Source: Cohnella xylanilytica
GTDB lineage: Bacteria; Bacillota; Bacilli; Paenibacillales; Paenibacillaceae
Length of the DNA stretch: 64,000 bases
Direction of reading: 5' to 3'
Assembly (NCBI RefSeq): GCF_014212175.1
Contig: NZ_JACJVR010000052.1
Span: forward strand, 62,001-126,000
The stretch's first letter is position 1. Each line of letters opens with the position of its first letter. Position numbers and translations under genes: made by a program. The notes beneath the pieces were generated by a model. That model saw only the letters and a list, made by a program, of their open reading frames with translations. It was not told the DNA's origin and searched no databases. This document shows positions 19,638-27,698 of the stretch, piece after piece.

Positions 19638-21425
19638 TCAGCCCGGAACGGAGGTTCCGGATGCCGGAGAGGGATGGCCGCCGGCCGGGTACGTCCCGTG
19701 CGCCGGGGCGTCCAGGCCGATGCTTCCGGCGTGAAGCACGGAGACCGGAGCCGCCGCGAAGGCGTCCGCCGGCATCGGCCGTTCCGCCGCATCCGCGCCG
19801 GCGGGAACGGTCAGCTGTTCGCCGAAGATTCTTGCGAACACCTCTTCGATGCTCTCCACGGCGACGACGTTCACGCCTTCCAATCCCTCGAAGATCGCCT
19901 GCCAGTTCTCCTTCGGGATGATGACCGTCTCCGCGCCGGCCTGGAACGCCGCTTCGACCTTGGCGACGACGCCGCCGACCGGCTTCACGCGGCCGTGGAT
20001 GCTGATCTCGCCCGTCATCGCGAGCTTGTTGTCGACCGGGCGGTCCGTGATCGCCGACGCGATCGCGACGGCCATCGCCACGCCGGCGGACGGTCCGTCG
20101 ACCGGGGTCCCGCCGGGGAAGTTAATGTGCAGGTCGAAATTCTCCGGATGCAGGCCGTACCGGCGAAGCACCGTCAGCACGTTGTCGACCGAGCCCTTGG
20201 CCATGCTCTTGCGGCGCAGCGTCCGTTGGCCGCCGCCGAGCTCCTCTTCCTCCACCACCCCGGTGATGGTGAAGATGCCCTTGCCCGGCACGGCGGGGAT
20301 CGCCGTCACCTCGATCTCGAGCAGCGCCCCCATGCTCGGCCCGTAAACGGCGAGGCCGTTGACCAAGCCGACCTGCGGCTCGGCCGGCACCTTGCGGTCC
20401 GGGCGCGGCGCGAGCTGGCTGCTGTTGGCCACCCATTCCACGTCCGCGGCCGTCAGCCCTTCGCGATTTTCCGCCAATGCCAGCCCCGCCGCCAGCTGCA
20501 CCATATTGACGGCTTCGCGCCCGTTGGTCGCGTACCGCTTGACGACTTCCACCGCCTCCGGCTGCGGCGCGAAGCCGATCTTCGCGATCGCGTTCTCCGC
20601 GATCTGGCCGATCTCCTCCGGCAGCAGCGGCCGGAAGTAGATCTCCATGCAGCGGCTTCTCAAGGCGGGAGGCAGCTCGTTCGGGGAGCGCGTCGTCGCC
20701 CCCACGAGACGGAAGTCGGCCGGCAGGCCGTTCTGGAAAATATCGTGGATATACGTCGGAATGTTCGGGTCTTCCGCGTGATAATAGGCGCTCTCGAGGT
20801 AAACCTTGCGGTCCTCCAGCACCTTGAGCAGCTTGTTCATCTGGATCGGGTGAAGCTCTCCGATCTCGTCGATGAACAGAATGCCGCCGTGCGCCTTCGT
20901 CACCGCCCCCGGCTTCGGCTGGGGAATGCCGGCGACGCCCATCGCCCCGGCTCCTTGATAGATCGGGTCGTGCACGGAGCCGATCAGCGGATCCGCGATG
21001 CCCCGCTCGTCGAAGCGGGCCGTCGTCGCGTCGATCTCGGTGAACTTCGCGTCGAGGCGGAACGGCGAAGCCGGATTGCGCTTCGCTTCCTCCAGAATGA
21101 CGCGGGCGGCGGCCGTCTTCCCGACTCCCGGCGGCCCGTATACGATCACGTGCTGCGGATTGCCGCTGCACAGAGCCGCCTTCAGCGCCCGAAGTCCTTC
21201 CTTCTGGCCGACGATGTCGCCCATCGAGGCGGGCCGCGTCTTCTCGGACAGCGGCTTCGTCAGCGAGATCGACCGCAGCTTCCGCAGCTTGTCCATCTCC
21301 TTGCGCGACTCCCGGTCGACGGCGGTACGGTTGCTTTTCTGATTCCGCAGCAGATTCCAGAAATAAACGCCGATAACGACGGCAAAAAAAACTTGAACGA
21401 ACATGAGCAGCGTGCTTAAAGTCAT
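19638..21425 (-). CDS. lonB: ATP-dependent protease LonB (membrane-anchored type)
   Basis: LonB is the sporulation-associated Lon paralog of Bacilli. The 595-residue form begins MTLSTLLMFVQVFFAVVIGV, a membrane anchor. An AAA+ module follows (Walker [14 protein letters not shown], Walker B GGILFIDEIGEL), then a Lon protease domain with Ser446 in VDGPSAG and Lys489. It lacks the LonA N-terminal substrate domain. The start at 21423-21425 was chosen for the anchor and a nearby purine-rich site. The C-terminal tail (about 540-595) is Ala/Pro/Gly-rich and not family-typical. In Bacillus the gene is forespore-expressed; no sporulation promoter was identified here. Confidence 0.93.
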   Translation of the reverse strand: MTLSTLLMFVQVFFAVVIGVYFWNLLRNQKSNRTAVDRESRKEMDKLRKLRSISLTKPLSEKTRPASMGDIVGQKEGLRALKAALCSGNPQHVIVYGPPGVGKTAAARVILEEAKRNPASPFRLDAKFTEIDATTARFDERGIADPLIGSVHDPIYQGAGAMGVAGIPQPKPGAVTKAHGGILFIDEIGELHPIQMNKLLKVLEDRKVYLESAYYHAEDPNIPTYIHDIFQNGLPADFRLVGATTRSPNELPPALRSRCMEIYFRPLLPEEIGQIAENAIAKIGFAPQPEAVEVVKRYATNGREAVNMVQLAAGLALAENREGLTAADVEWVANSSQLAPRPDRKVPAEPQVGLVNGLAVYGPSMGALLEIEVTAIPAVPGKGIFTITGVVEEEELGGGQRTLRRKSMAKGSVDNVLTVLRRYGLHPENFDLHINFPGGTPVDGPSAGVAMAVAIASAITDRPVDNKLAMTGEISIHGRVKPVGGVVAKVEAAFQAGAETVIIPKENWQAIFEGLEGVNVVAVESIEEVFARIFGEQLTVPAGADAAERPMPADAFAAAPVSVLHAGSIGLDAPAHGTYPAGGHPSPASGTSVPG

Positions 21426-21478
21426 CCTATCCCATCCTTTCCGTACCTTCCCGTGACCGCGGCAATCCTCTCGACGAC

Positions 21479-21531
21479 GCAAAAAAACCGGCACCCGGGC
21501 TCATACTTGGTAGTATTGCCCGAATACCGGA
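21479..21531 (-). terminator. Long-stem terminator upstream of lonB
   Basis: Stem CCGGTATTCGGGC with GCCCGGGTGCCGG (21518-21530 and 21488-21500), an inner AATACT/AGTAT stem, then seven T on the minus strand. It ends the TetR-DoxX operon. Confidence 0.9.
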
Positions 21532-21563
21532 GGATATAGTCATCCTTGCGCTTATTATTGCTC

Positions 21564-22013
21564 TTATGGCTGCGGCCATCCGGCTCCGACGGTCGCGGCC
21601 AGGAACGCAATCTGCATGACGGTCCGGGGGACGATCGGGGTGACCGGCTTGCCGGACAGCGTCAGCCGCTGGCGGGCCGCGTAGACGTTGGCGGGGAACA
21701 TCGCGAGCAGCATGAGCGTCAGGCCGGCCGCGGCGGCCGTGGAGATCCAGCCCGGAACCAGAATGCCGATCGCCCCCGCGATCTCCAGCCAGCCGGTCAG
21801 AGTCACGAGGAAGCCGGGATTGCGGAACGTCGGCGGGACCATCGCCGTCAGATCCTTGCGCTTCGCCCCCCAATGGGCGCTGGCCGTCAGCAGGAACATG
21901 ACCGCGACCGCCGGCCGGAGCGACTCCGCCCACCCGTCGAACCATTCCGCCCCCAAATACCCCGCCGTCCGGAATGCGGCGAACGATACGATCAACGCGA
22001 TGAAAGGAACCAT
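21564..22013 (-). CDS. DoxX-family integral membrane protein
   Basis: A 149-residue protein with four hydrophobic segments and the DoxX-like pattern of helices (FRTAGYLGAEWFDGW, MFLLTASAHWG, LTGWLEIAGAIGILVPG, GLTLMLLAMFPANVYAA). DoxX-family members act in redox or thiol stress in some bacteria, but no catalytic residue defines the role here. It is the third gene of a unit led by a TetR regulator and a DUF2269-like membrane protein, 21 bp downstream of the latter. The TetR ligand may therefore be a lipophilic or redox-active compound, which is inference only. Confidence 0.8.
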   Translation of the reverse strand: MVPFIALIVSFAAFRTAGYLGAEWFDGWAESLRPAVAVMFLLTASAHWGAKRKDLTAMVPPTFRNPGFLVTLTGWLEIAGAIGILVPGWISTAAAAGLTLMLLAMFPANVYAARQRLTLSGKPVTPIVPRTVMQIAFLAATVGAGWPQP

Positions 22014-22034
22014 GGTCGTCAGGCCTCCTTTTTT

Positions 22035-22499
22035 TTAGATGCCGGTTTGCGACACCATCAAGTACAAGATGACGATCGGGAGGAGCGTGGCCGCCGTTCC
22101 GAAGATCGCCCAATTCCTCGAAGCCTTCCGGTACGCATCCGAAGGAACGCCGGTGCGCAGCGATTCTTCGCTAAGCCGGATCATCCGGCGCTGAAGGGGA
22201 ATCAGCGCGGCGAGCCAGATCGCTCCCGACAGGCCGAACAGAAGGAGCGACAGCGTCAGCCAATTCAGGCCGTCCAGCGCGTAGCCGCCGCGCTCGGCCA
22301 TCAGGGCGCCCGAGACGACGAGCAGGATCAGCCCCGGAACCGTGAACGCCCAATCCGCCATCATGACGTTGCGCGCCGCCTGGTGAATGACCGCCGGATT
22401 GCCGGTCCGGTCCGCCATCGTTTTCCACAGAGCCGCCGTGACGATATTGCCGACGAAAAGAATCGCTCCGAGCACGTGCAAGGTTAAATATCCGTTCAT
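22035..22499 (-). CDS. DUF2269-like integral membrane protein
   Basis: A 154-residue protein with four hydrophobic segments starting MNGYLTLHVLGAILFVGNIV. A conserved-looking histidine lies in TLHVLGA, and another stretch reads TGNPAVIHQAARNVMMADW. I assign it to the DUF2269 group of small four-helix membrane proteins by pattern. Function is unknown. The ATG at 22497-22499 overlaps the TetR stop by 4 nt and has a strong GGAGGAGGAG site, so it is translationally coupled to the regulator and followed by the DoxX gene. Confidence 0.75.
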   Translation of the reverse strand: MNGYLTLHVLGAILFVGNIVTAALWKTMADRTGNPAVIHQAARNVMMADWAFTVPGLILLVVSGALMAERGGYALDGLNWLTLSLLLFGLSGAIWLAALIPLQRRMIRLSEESLRTGVPSDAYRKASRNWAIFGTAATLLPIVILYLMVSQTGI

Positions 22500-23116
22500 C
22501 TTGCTCCTCCTCCTTGGCTGTCGGATTCCGGCTGAAGAGTCCGGCGCATGAAGTTCGCCACGTCCTCCGCCGTCAAGTGCCGCGGTTCGTCGACCACTCC
22601 GCTCCTCATTCGCATTCCCATGGAGAGGAGAACGAACAATTCCGCCGTCCGGTCGGCATCGACCGAAGCTGGAATGACCGAATGCTTCTGCCCTTCCTTG
22701 ATCCAATCGGCCGAGATCCGGACCGTTCGGTTGTAGAAGTCGCCCAGAATCTCCTTGACGCCCGGCTCCTCGCTCCGGCCCAGCAAGTATCGGAAGATCC
22801 GGTTCGCGACGCTCCCCGGCTCCGTCAATCCGTGCAGATCGGCTGCGATCTCGTCCATCGGCCCCTGGAAGGACGGATTGCCCTCGTCGATCGCTTCGAA
22901 GAAGCGGCGGTCCGTCTCCTCCATGCTGGATTGCAGCACGAGGGACAGCAGTTCGTCCTTCCCGTTCACGTAATGGAAGATCGCCCCCTTCGACAGGCCG
23001 GACCGTTCCATGATGTCGCCGAAAGTGGTTTTGACGCAGCCCTTCTCTTCGATGAGCCGCTTCGTCGTGTCGAGCAGCAGTTGCAGCGTTTGTTCGCGCT
23101 TCTGTTCCCGTTTCAT
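22496..23116 (-). CDS. TetR/AcrR-family transcriptional repressor
   Basis: A 206-residue regulator with an N-terminal HTH (about 10-55; TKRLIEEKGCVKTTFGDIMERSGLSKGAIFHYVNGKDELL) and an all-helical ligand domain. The C-terminal part (VANRIFRYLLGRSEEPGVKE, FVLLSMGMRMRSG) is like QacR/YcdC-type TetR proteins of stress operons. It leads an operon with two small membrane proteins. A palindrome in its own promoter spacer points to autorepression. The ligand is unknown. Confidence 0.9.
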   Translation of the reverse strand: MKREQKREQTLQLLLDTTKRLIEEKGCVKTTFGDIMERSGLSKGAIFHYVNGKDELLSLVLQSSMEETDRRFFEAIDEGNPSFQGPMDEIAADLHGLTEPGSVANRIFRYLLGRSEEPGVKEILGDFYNRTVRISADWIKEGQKHSVIPASVDADRTAELFVLLSMGMRMRSGVVDEPRHLTAEDVANFMRRTLQPESDSQGGGAR

Positions 23117-23159
23117 GGCTTACTCGCTCCCTCCGTCTTCCAGTATCAGGTTTGGTTCT

Positions 23160-23189
23160 ATAATAACAGACCGATGGTCGGTTTGTAAA
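23160..23189 (-). promoter_or_regulatory. TetR operon promoter with operator palindrome
   Basis: On the minus strand TTTACA (23184-23189), an 18-nt spacer and TATTAT (23160-23165). The spacer holds ACCGACCATCGGT (23170-23182), a 5-3-5 palindrome typical of a TetR-family operator. Confidence 0.7.
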
Positions 23190-23848
23190 TAGTCGTTTTG
23201 AAAGTCCCCGCCTACCTTTAAGCCATTTTAGGCTTATCCCCTCTGCTCAGTGCTTCCGCCTCTCCTCCCGTTCCCGCCTTCTCGTTTTTTTACGCCTATT
23301 CCGAGTCTCCCGGTCCTTCAACTTCCCCGCCGCTTCCTCCTCTCAAGCCTCGCTGGCCGTTCCTGCTTCTCCCGTTCTTCCCGCTGATCCCTCTTCTCGG
23401 TTCAGGGTCTTACCTGCGCCTCTCGCTTCTTCCGCTTCACTGGTACGTAGAACCCAACCGAGTATTCGGCCGCCAAAAGCAGATTGAAGCGCGAAGCGAT
23501 ATCGCCCTCTGAGCCGCGGGGATAAGGTTATGCGGTTACGGCTAGCCCTTCCGTCCTTCCGTTCTTACGTTCTTCCATTCTTACGTTGTTCAGTTGTTCC
23601 GTTGTTCCGTTGTTTCGTTGTGCAGTTGTTCCGTTTATCCGTTTATCCGTTTATCCGTTTATCCGTTTTTCCGTTTTTCCGTTTTTCCGTTGTTCCGTTG
23701 TTTCGTTGTTTCGTTGTTCCGGTCATCCGTCCGAATCCGTATCCCATGCACCGCTTTGCTGAGCCGTGCTGAGCTGTGGGGATAATCCCGCAAAGGCGTG
23801 CGAGTCCGATAAGGGCACTCCGAAGCCTCGAGACGACGACGCATATAG
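23190..23848. other. Intergenic repeat-rich region, no gene supported
   Basis: About 660 bp between the TetR promoter and the PCYCGC-gene terminator. It holds three copies of the dispersed TTATCCCC/CTCAGCAC motif (23226-23250, 23509-23540, 23766-23788) and a 9-bp tandem repeat. Open frames are Phe/Val/Arg low-complexity artefacts. Confidence 0.6.
23560..23728. repeat. 9-bp tandem repeat (CCGTTGTTC / CCGTTTATC / CCGTTTTTC)
   Basis: About nineteen consecutive imperfect 9-bp units. Sub-blocks of CCGTTTATC (x4) and CCGTTTTTC (x3) suggest recent slippage. Confidence 0.88.
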
Positions 23849-23874
23849 CAAAAAAAGACACCCGAAGGTGTCTT
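23849..23874 (-). terminator. Rho-independent terminator
   Basis: The minus strand reads GACACCTTCGGGTGTC followed by seven T, closing the ispG-PCYCGC unit. Confidence 0.93.
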
Positions 23875-23910
23875 CCTTGCTCTCGGTTATGGACCGACTG
23901 CCGGTAAGCG

Positions 23911-24420
23911 TTAAGCGTTCGGCATCGGAGTGTCGGTCGGATTCGCGTACCCTTCCGCGTACGTCTGGTCGACGAACTGGCGGATGTCGAGGTCGCTGCG
24001 GCCTTCCTGCTTCATCTTCGCCGCCTTCAGAGCGATCTGCTGACAGACGCCGCAGGTCGTGCCGTGATCGTCCCAGACGACGGTCCCGTCTTCCCGGACG
24101 TCCGCGATGAAGCAATCCAGATTGCTCTTGTGCCCCGCCGATTGCCCGCAGCCGCAATAGCAAGGGATGTACTGTAGCGTGTCCCTCAGCTTGGCGGCGG
24201 CCGCGTAAGCGACGGTAACCTGCGCCGGCTCCCCGGTCAGGAACGAAGGCATGTCCGCGAGAGAAGCGGTCTCCTCCCGCAGATCGCCGTTCGGCGCCAG
24301 ATGAGCGGAATGCGAAGCCTCGTCCTGCTCCAGGTTCTGCCCCTTGTCCTGACCGCAGGCGGCCAGCAAGAGCAGCAACGCCATTCCCGTCAAAATCCAG
24401 TAAAAACGCTTGGCGGCCAT
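23911..24420 (-). CDS. PCYCGC motif-containing lipoprotein
   Basis: A 169-residue secreted lipoprotein: signal peptide MAAKRFYWILTGMALLLLLAAC with a lipobox cysteine at 22. A charged spacer follows, then the family signature YIPCYCGCGQSAGHKSNLDCFI and a second TTCGVCQ pair. The cysteines suggest metal or redox binding outside the membrane, as proposed for this Bacilli family; the function is not established. The ATG at 24418-24420 has GGAGG 6 nt upstream and lies 11 bp after ispG, so the two are cotranscribed. A link to the Fe-S enzyme IspG is not implied by sequence. Confidence 0.88.
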   Translation of the reverse strand: MAAKRFYWILTGMALLLLLAACGQDKGQNLEQDEASHSAHLAPNGDLREETASLADMPSFLTGEPAQVTVAYAAAAKLRDTLQYIPCYCGCGQSAGHKSNLDCFIADVREDGTVVWDDHGTTCGVCQQIALKAAKMKQEGRSDLDIRQFVDQTYAEGYANPTDTPMPNA

Positions 24421-24431
24421 CCGTCGCCTCC

Positions 24432-25529
24432 TCAGTGCTTGCGGCCCGGAATGACGCCCGTCTCGTTGTACGCGGCCACGATATTGTCGATCTCCTTCTT
24501 CAGCTCGCTGACGAGCTCGGCCTCCGGTACCTTGCGAATCATCTCGCCGTAACGGAACAGCATGCCTTCCCCGCGCGCTCCCGCGATGCCGATGTCGGCT
24601 TCGCGCGCTTCGCCCGGGCCGTTGACCGCGCAGCCGAGCACCGATACCTTGATCGGAACCTTGAGCTTGGACAAATATTCCTCGACCTCGTTGGCCACTG
24701 CGAACAGATCGATGTCGAGCCTTCCGCAGGTCGGGCAAGAGACGAGAGTCGGCGCGTCGGTAATGAGGCCGAACGTCTTCAGCAGCTCGCGGGCGACCTT
24801 GATCTCCTCGACCGGATCGGCGCTCAGCGAGATCCGCATCGTGTTGCCGATGCCCGCGTTCAGCAGGACGCCGAGTCCCGCGGCGCTCTTCACCGTGCCG
24901 GAGAACAGCGTACCGGCTTCGGTAATGCCGAGGTGCAGCGGATACTTGATAACCTCGGCCGCCTTCGTGTAAGCGGCGATAGCCATCGGCACGTCGGACG
25001 CTTTAAGAGAGACGATGATGTCGTGGAAGTCGAGCTCTTCCAGAATGCCGATATGATATAGAGCGCTCTCGACCATCGCTTCGGCGGTCGGATAGCCGTA
25101 TTTCTCGAGCAGATGGTTCTCCAGCGAACCCGCGTTGACGCCGATTCGGATTGGAATTCCCTTCTCCTTGCACGCCTTGACGACCGCCTCGACCTTCTCG
25201 CGGCGGCCGATGTTGCCGGGATTGATCCGGACCTTGTCGATGCCGTTCTCGATGGCCAGAAGCGCAAGCCGGTAATCGAAGTGAATATCGGCGACGAGCG
25301 GGATCGAGATTTGCTTCTTGATCTCCTTGATCGCCTCGGCGGCTTCCTTGTTGTTGACCGTCACGCGGACGATCTGGCAGCCCGCTTCTTCCAGACGCTT
25401 GATCTCGGCCACGGTAGCGGCGACGTCCGCCGTCTTCGTCGTGCACATGCTCTGCAGAATGACTTGATTGTTCCCGCCGATCGTCAGGTTCCCCACCCGG
25501 ACGGGCACGGTATCGGTGCGCAAGTACAT
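24432..25529 (-). CDS. ispG: 4-hydroxy-3-methylbut-2-en-1-yl diphosphate synthase (GcpE)
   Basis: IspG reduces the cyclic diphosphate MEcPP to HMBPP in the MEP isoprenoid pathway using a 4Fe-4S cluster. The 365 residues include the N-terminal TIM-barrel ([28 protein letters not shown]). The cluster ligands are Cys265, Cys268 (SCPTCGRLD), Cys300 ([12 protein letters not shown]) and Glu307. I start at the ATG 25527-25529. A TTG nine codons upstream is also possible, but its ribosome site is buried in a strong hairpin. It sits between clpX and a PCYCGC lipoprotein, unlike in Bacillus subtilis. Confidence 0.95.
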   Translation of the reverse strand: MYLRTDTVPVRVGNLTIGGNNQVILQSMCTTKTADVAATVAEIKRLEEAGCQIVRVTVNNKEAAEAIKEIKKQISIPLVADIHFDYRLALLAIENGIDKVRINPGNIGRREKVEAVVKACKEKGIPIRIGVNAGSLENHLLEKYGYPTAEAMVESALYHIGILEELDFHDIIVSLKASDVPMAIAAYTKAAEVIKYPLHLGITEAGTLFSGTVKSAAGLGVLLNAGIGNTMRISLSADPVEEIKVARELLKTFGLITDAPTLVSCPTCGRLDIDLFAVANEVEEYLSKLKVPIKVSVLGCAVNGPGEAREADIGIAGARGEGMLFRYGEMIRKVPEAELVSELKKEIDNIVAAYNETGVIPGRKH

Positions 25530-25559
25530 ATCTCCCAATCTCCCCGTATACGCCAAGTC

Positions 25560-25592
25560 CCACCCCGTCTCCGCTGAGGGGGAGACAGGGTG
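25560..25592 (-). other. Stable hairpin between clpX and ispG
   Basis: The minus strand forms CCACCCTGTCTCC..GGAGACGGGGTGG with a short loop, immediately upstream of ispG, and no T-run follows. It could be an mRNA processing or stability element separating clpX from ispG. Confidence 0.55.
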
Positions 25593-25649
25593 GAACCGGC
25601 TGACTTCTGGAAGCCGCTCAGCCGCATGCGGAATTCGGTCCGCCCGGCT

Positions 25650-26909
25650 TTACGCGCTTTCTTCTTTTTTCTTGCCCTTCTTGGTAGTCAATTCGGGCGC
25701 GACCTTCTCCTTGACCACCTTCTCGGTGATGACGCAGGTCGTCACGTCGTCGCGCGAAGGCACTTCGTACATGACTTCCAGCATGATGCTCTCGATGATC
25801 GCGCGAAGGCCGCGCGCGCCGGTGTTGCGCTTGATGGCCTCGCGGGCGATCTCTTCCAGCGCTCCCGGTTCGAACTCCAGCTTGACGTTGTCCATCTCGA
25901 GGAGCTTCTGGTACTGCTTGACGAGAGCGTTCTTCGGCTCGGACAGAATCCGAACGAGGGCCGGCTCGTCGAGCGGCTCCAGCGCGGAGATGACCGGAAG
26001 GCGGCCGACGAATTCCGGAATCAAGCCGAACTTCAGCAGGTCCTCCGGCTGAACCAACGACAGGTATTCGCCCGGCTTCAGCTCCTTCTGGCCCTCGAGA
26101 GCCGCGTTGAAGCCGATGACCTTCTTGCCGATGCGGCGCTTGATGATCTGCTCCAATCCGTCGAAGGCGCCTCCGCACAGGAACAGGATGTTCGTCGTGT
26201 CGATCTGGATGAACTCCTGATGCGGATGCTTGCGGCCTCCTTGCGGAGGAACGGAAGCGACCGTGCCTTCGAGAATCTTCAGCAGCGCCTGTTGGACGCC
26301 TTCGCCGGACACGTCGCGCGTAATCGAAGGGTTCTCGGACTTGCGGGCCACTTTATCGATCTCGTCGATGTAGATAATGCCGCGCTCCGCCTTCTCCACG
26401 TCGTAGTCCGCCGCTTGGATAAGCTTAAGCAGAATGTTCTCGACGTCTTCGCCCACATAGCCGGCTTCCGTCAAGGAAGTGGCGTCGGCGATCGCGAACG
26501 GAACATTCAGAATCTTCGCCATCGTCTGAGCGAGCAAGGTCTTGCCGGAACCGGTCGGGCCTACGAGCATAATATTGCTCTTCTGAAGCTCGACGTCCTC
26601 GATCTTGCTCTGCGAGTTGATGCGCTTGTAGTGGTTGTACACGGCGACGGACAGCGACTTCTTCGCTTGCTCCTGGCCGATGACGTATTGGTCGAGGATG
26701 TTGCGGATCTCCTTGGGCTTCGGAATATCCTTGAGATCGAGATCTTCCTCGTGGCCGAGCTCCTCCTCCACGATCTCCGTGCACAGCTCGATGCACTCGT
26801 CACATATATAGACGCCGGGTCCGGCGACCAATTTGCGCACTTGATCTTGCGACTTGCCGCAGAAAGAGCACTTCAATTGGCCTTTCTCGTCGTTGAATTT
26901 GAATCCCAT
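25650..26909 (-). CDS. clpX: ATP-dependent Clp protease, ATPase subunit ClpX
   Basis: ClpX unfolds substrates and feeds them to ClpP. The 419 residues have the N-terminal zinc-binding domain (Cys14, Cys17, Cys36, Cys39) and Walker A GPTGSGKT (117-124). Walker B (IIYIDEIDK), the [24 protein letters not shown] pore/sensor region and the ClpP-docking loop (IGF type) are also visible. The C-terminus has a lysine-rich tail. The ATG lies 11 bp after the clpP stop, so the two are an operon. Confidence 0.97.
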   Translation of the reverse strand: MGFKFNDEKGQLKCSFCGKSQDQVRKLVAGPGVYICDECIELCTEIVEEELGHEEDLDLKDIPKPKEIRNILDQYVIGQEQAKKSLSVAVYNHYKRINSQSKIEDVELQKSNIMLVGPTGSGKTLLAQTMAKILNVPFAIADATSLTEAGYVGEDVENILLKLIQAADYDVEKAERGIIYIDEIDKVARKSENPSITRDVSGEGVQQALLKILEGTVASVPPQGGRKHPHQEFIQIDTTNILFLCGGAFDGLEQIIKRRIGKKVIGFNAALEGQKELKPGEYLSLVQPEDLLKFGLIPEFVGRLPVISALEPLDEPALVRILSEPKNALVKQYQKLLEMDNVKLEFEPGALEEIAREAIKRNTGARGLRAIIESIMLEVMYEVPSRDDVTTCVITEKVVKEKVAPELTTKKGKKKEESA

Positions 26910-26920
26910 GGGATCACTCC

Positions 26921-27511
26921 TTAACCATTGATGGGAGAAGCGATGACCTTATCGACCAGGCCGTAGGCACAGGCTTCTTCCGCGCTCATGAAGTTGTCGC
27001 GGTCGGTGTCGCGCTCGATCTTCTCGTAAGATTGACCGGTGCGCTCCACGTAGATCCTGTTCAGCTTCTCCTTCGTCTTGATAATCCAATCGGCGTGAAT
27101 CTTGATGTCCGCCGCTTGCCCCCGAACGCCGCCGAGGGGCTGGTGAATCATGATCTCGCTGTTCGGCAGAGCGAAGCGCTTGCCCTTGGCGCCCGCGGTC
27201 AGGAGCAGCGAACCCATGCTAGCCGCCATGCCGACGCAGATCGTGCTGACGTCCGGCTTGATGAACTGCATCGTATCATATATTCCCATTCCGGCCGTAA
27301 CTGAACCACCGGGCGAATTGATGTACAGGCTGATGTCTTTCTCCGGATCATCCGCGGCCAAGAAAAGCAGTTGGGCGATGATGGAGTTGGCCACATCGTC
27401 ATCAATTGCGCTGCCTAGAAAGATAATGCGGTCTTTCAACAGCCGGGAGTAAATATCGTACGAACGCTCTCCGCGGTTCGTCTGTTCGACGACGATCGGT
27501 ACCAAGTTCAT
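26921..27511 (-). CDS. clpP: ATP-dependent Clp protease, proteolytic subunit ClpP
   Basis: ClpP is the serine protease barrel of ClpXP/ClpCP. The 196 residues have the full triad Ser98 ([11 protein letters not shown]), His123 (MIHQPLGG) and Asp172, plus the N-terminal propeptide-like [25 protein letters not shown]. It lies between tig and clpX, unlike Bacillus subtilis where clpP is elsewhere. A sigma-A promoter precedes it. No CtsR direct repeat is seen in the leader, so classical CtsR heat-shock control is not evident. Confidence 0.97.
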   Translation of the reverse strand: MNLVPIVVEQTNRGERSYDIYSRLLKDRIIFLGSAIDDDVANSIIAQLLFLAADDPEKDISLYINSPGGSVTAGMGIYDTMQFIKPDVSTICVGMAASMGSLLLTAGAKGKRFALPNSEIMIHQPLGGVRGQAADIKIHADWIIKTKEKLNRIYVERTGQSYEKIERDTDRDNFMSAEEACAYGLVDKVIASPING

Positions 27512-27554
27512 GTGACCAACCTCTTTTCTTTAGTGGACTTTGAGCATCGGTAAT

Positions 27555-27583
27555 ATTCTAACATGTTCAATCCCCAATGTCAT
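27555..27583 (-). promoter_or_regulatory. Putative sigma-A promoter of clpP-clpX
   Basis: On the minus strand ATGACA (27578-27583), 17-nt spacer, TAGAAT (27555-27560), about 45 nt before clpP. Confidence 0.55.
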
Positions 27584-27631
27584 GTTGGCGGCGACCCGGC
27601 TCATCCGAATCGGGCTCCGCCCGTTATGTAG

Positions 27632-27667
27632 AGTGAAAAAGAAGGCACGCGGCTTGCGGCGTGCCTC
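27632..27667 (-). terminator. Rho-independent terminator after tig
   Basis: The minus strand has GGCACGCCGCAAGCCGCGTGCC then TTCTTTTT, which separates tig from clpP transcription. Confidence 0.9.
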
Positions 27668-27698
27668 TCTTCATTATGGTATCGGTCTTCGCTTCGGA

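Noticed and set aside
23530..23772. Phe/Val/Arg repeat frame on the plus strand
   Set aside because: It is the translation of the 9-bp tandem repeat and has no start signal.
27512..27600. CtsR operator upstream of clpP
   Set aside because: No GGTCAAA-type direct repeat is visible in the leader.
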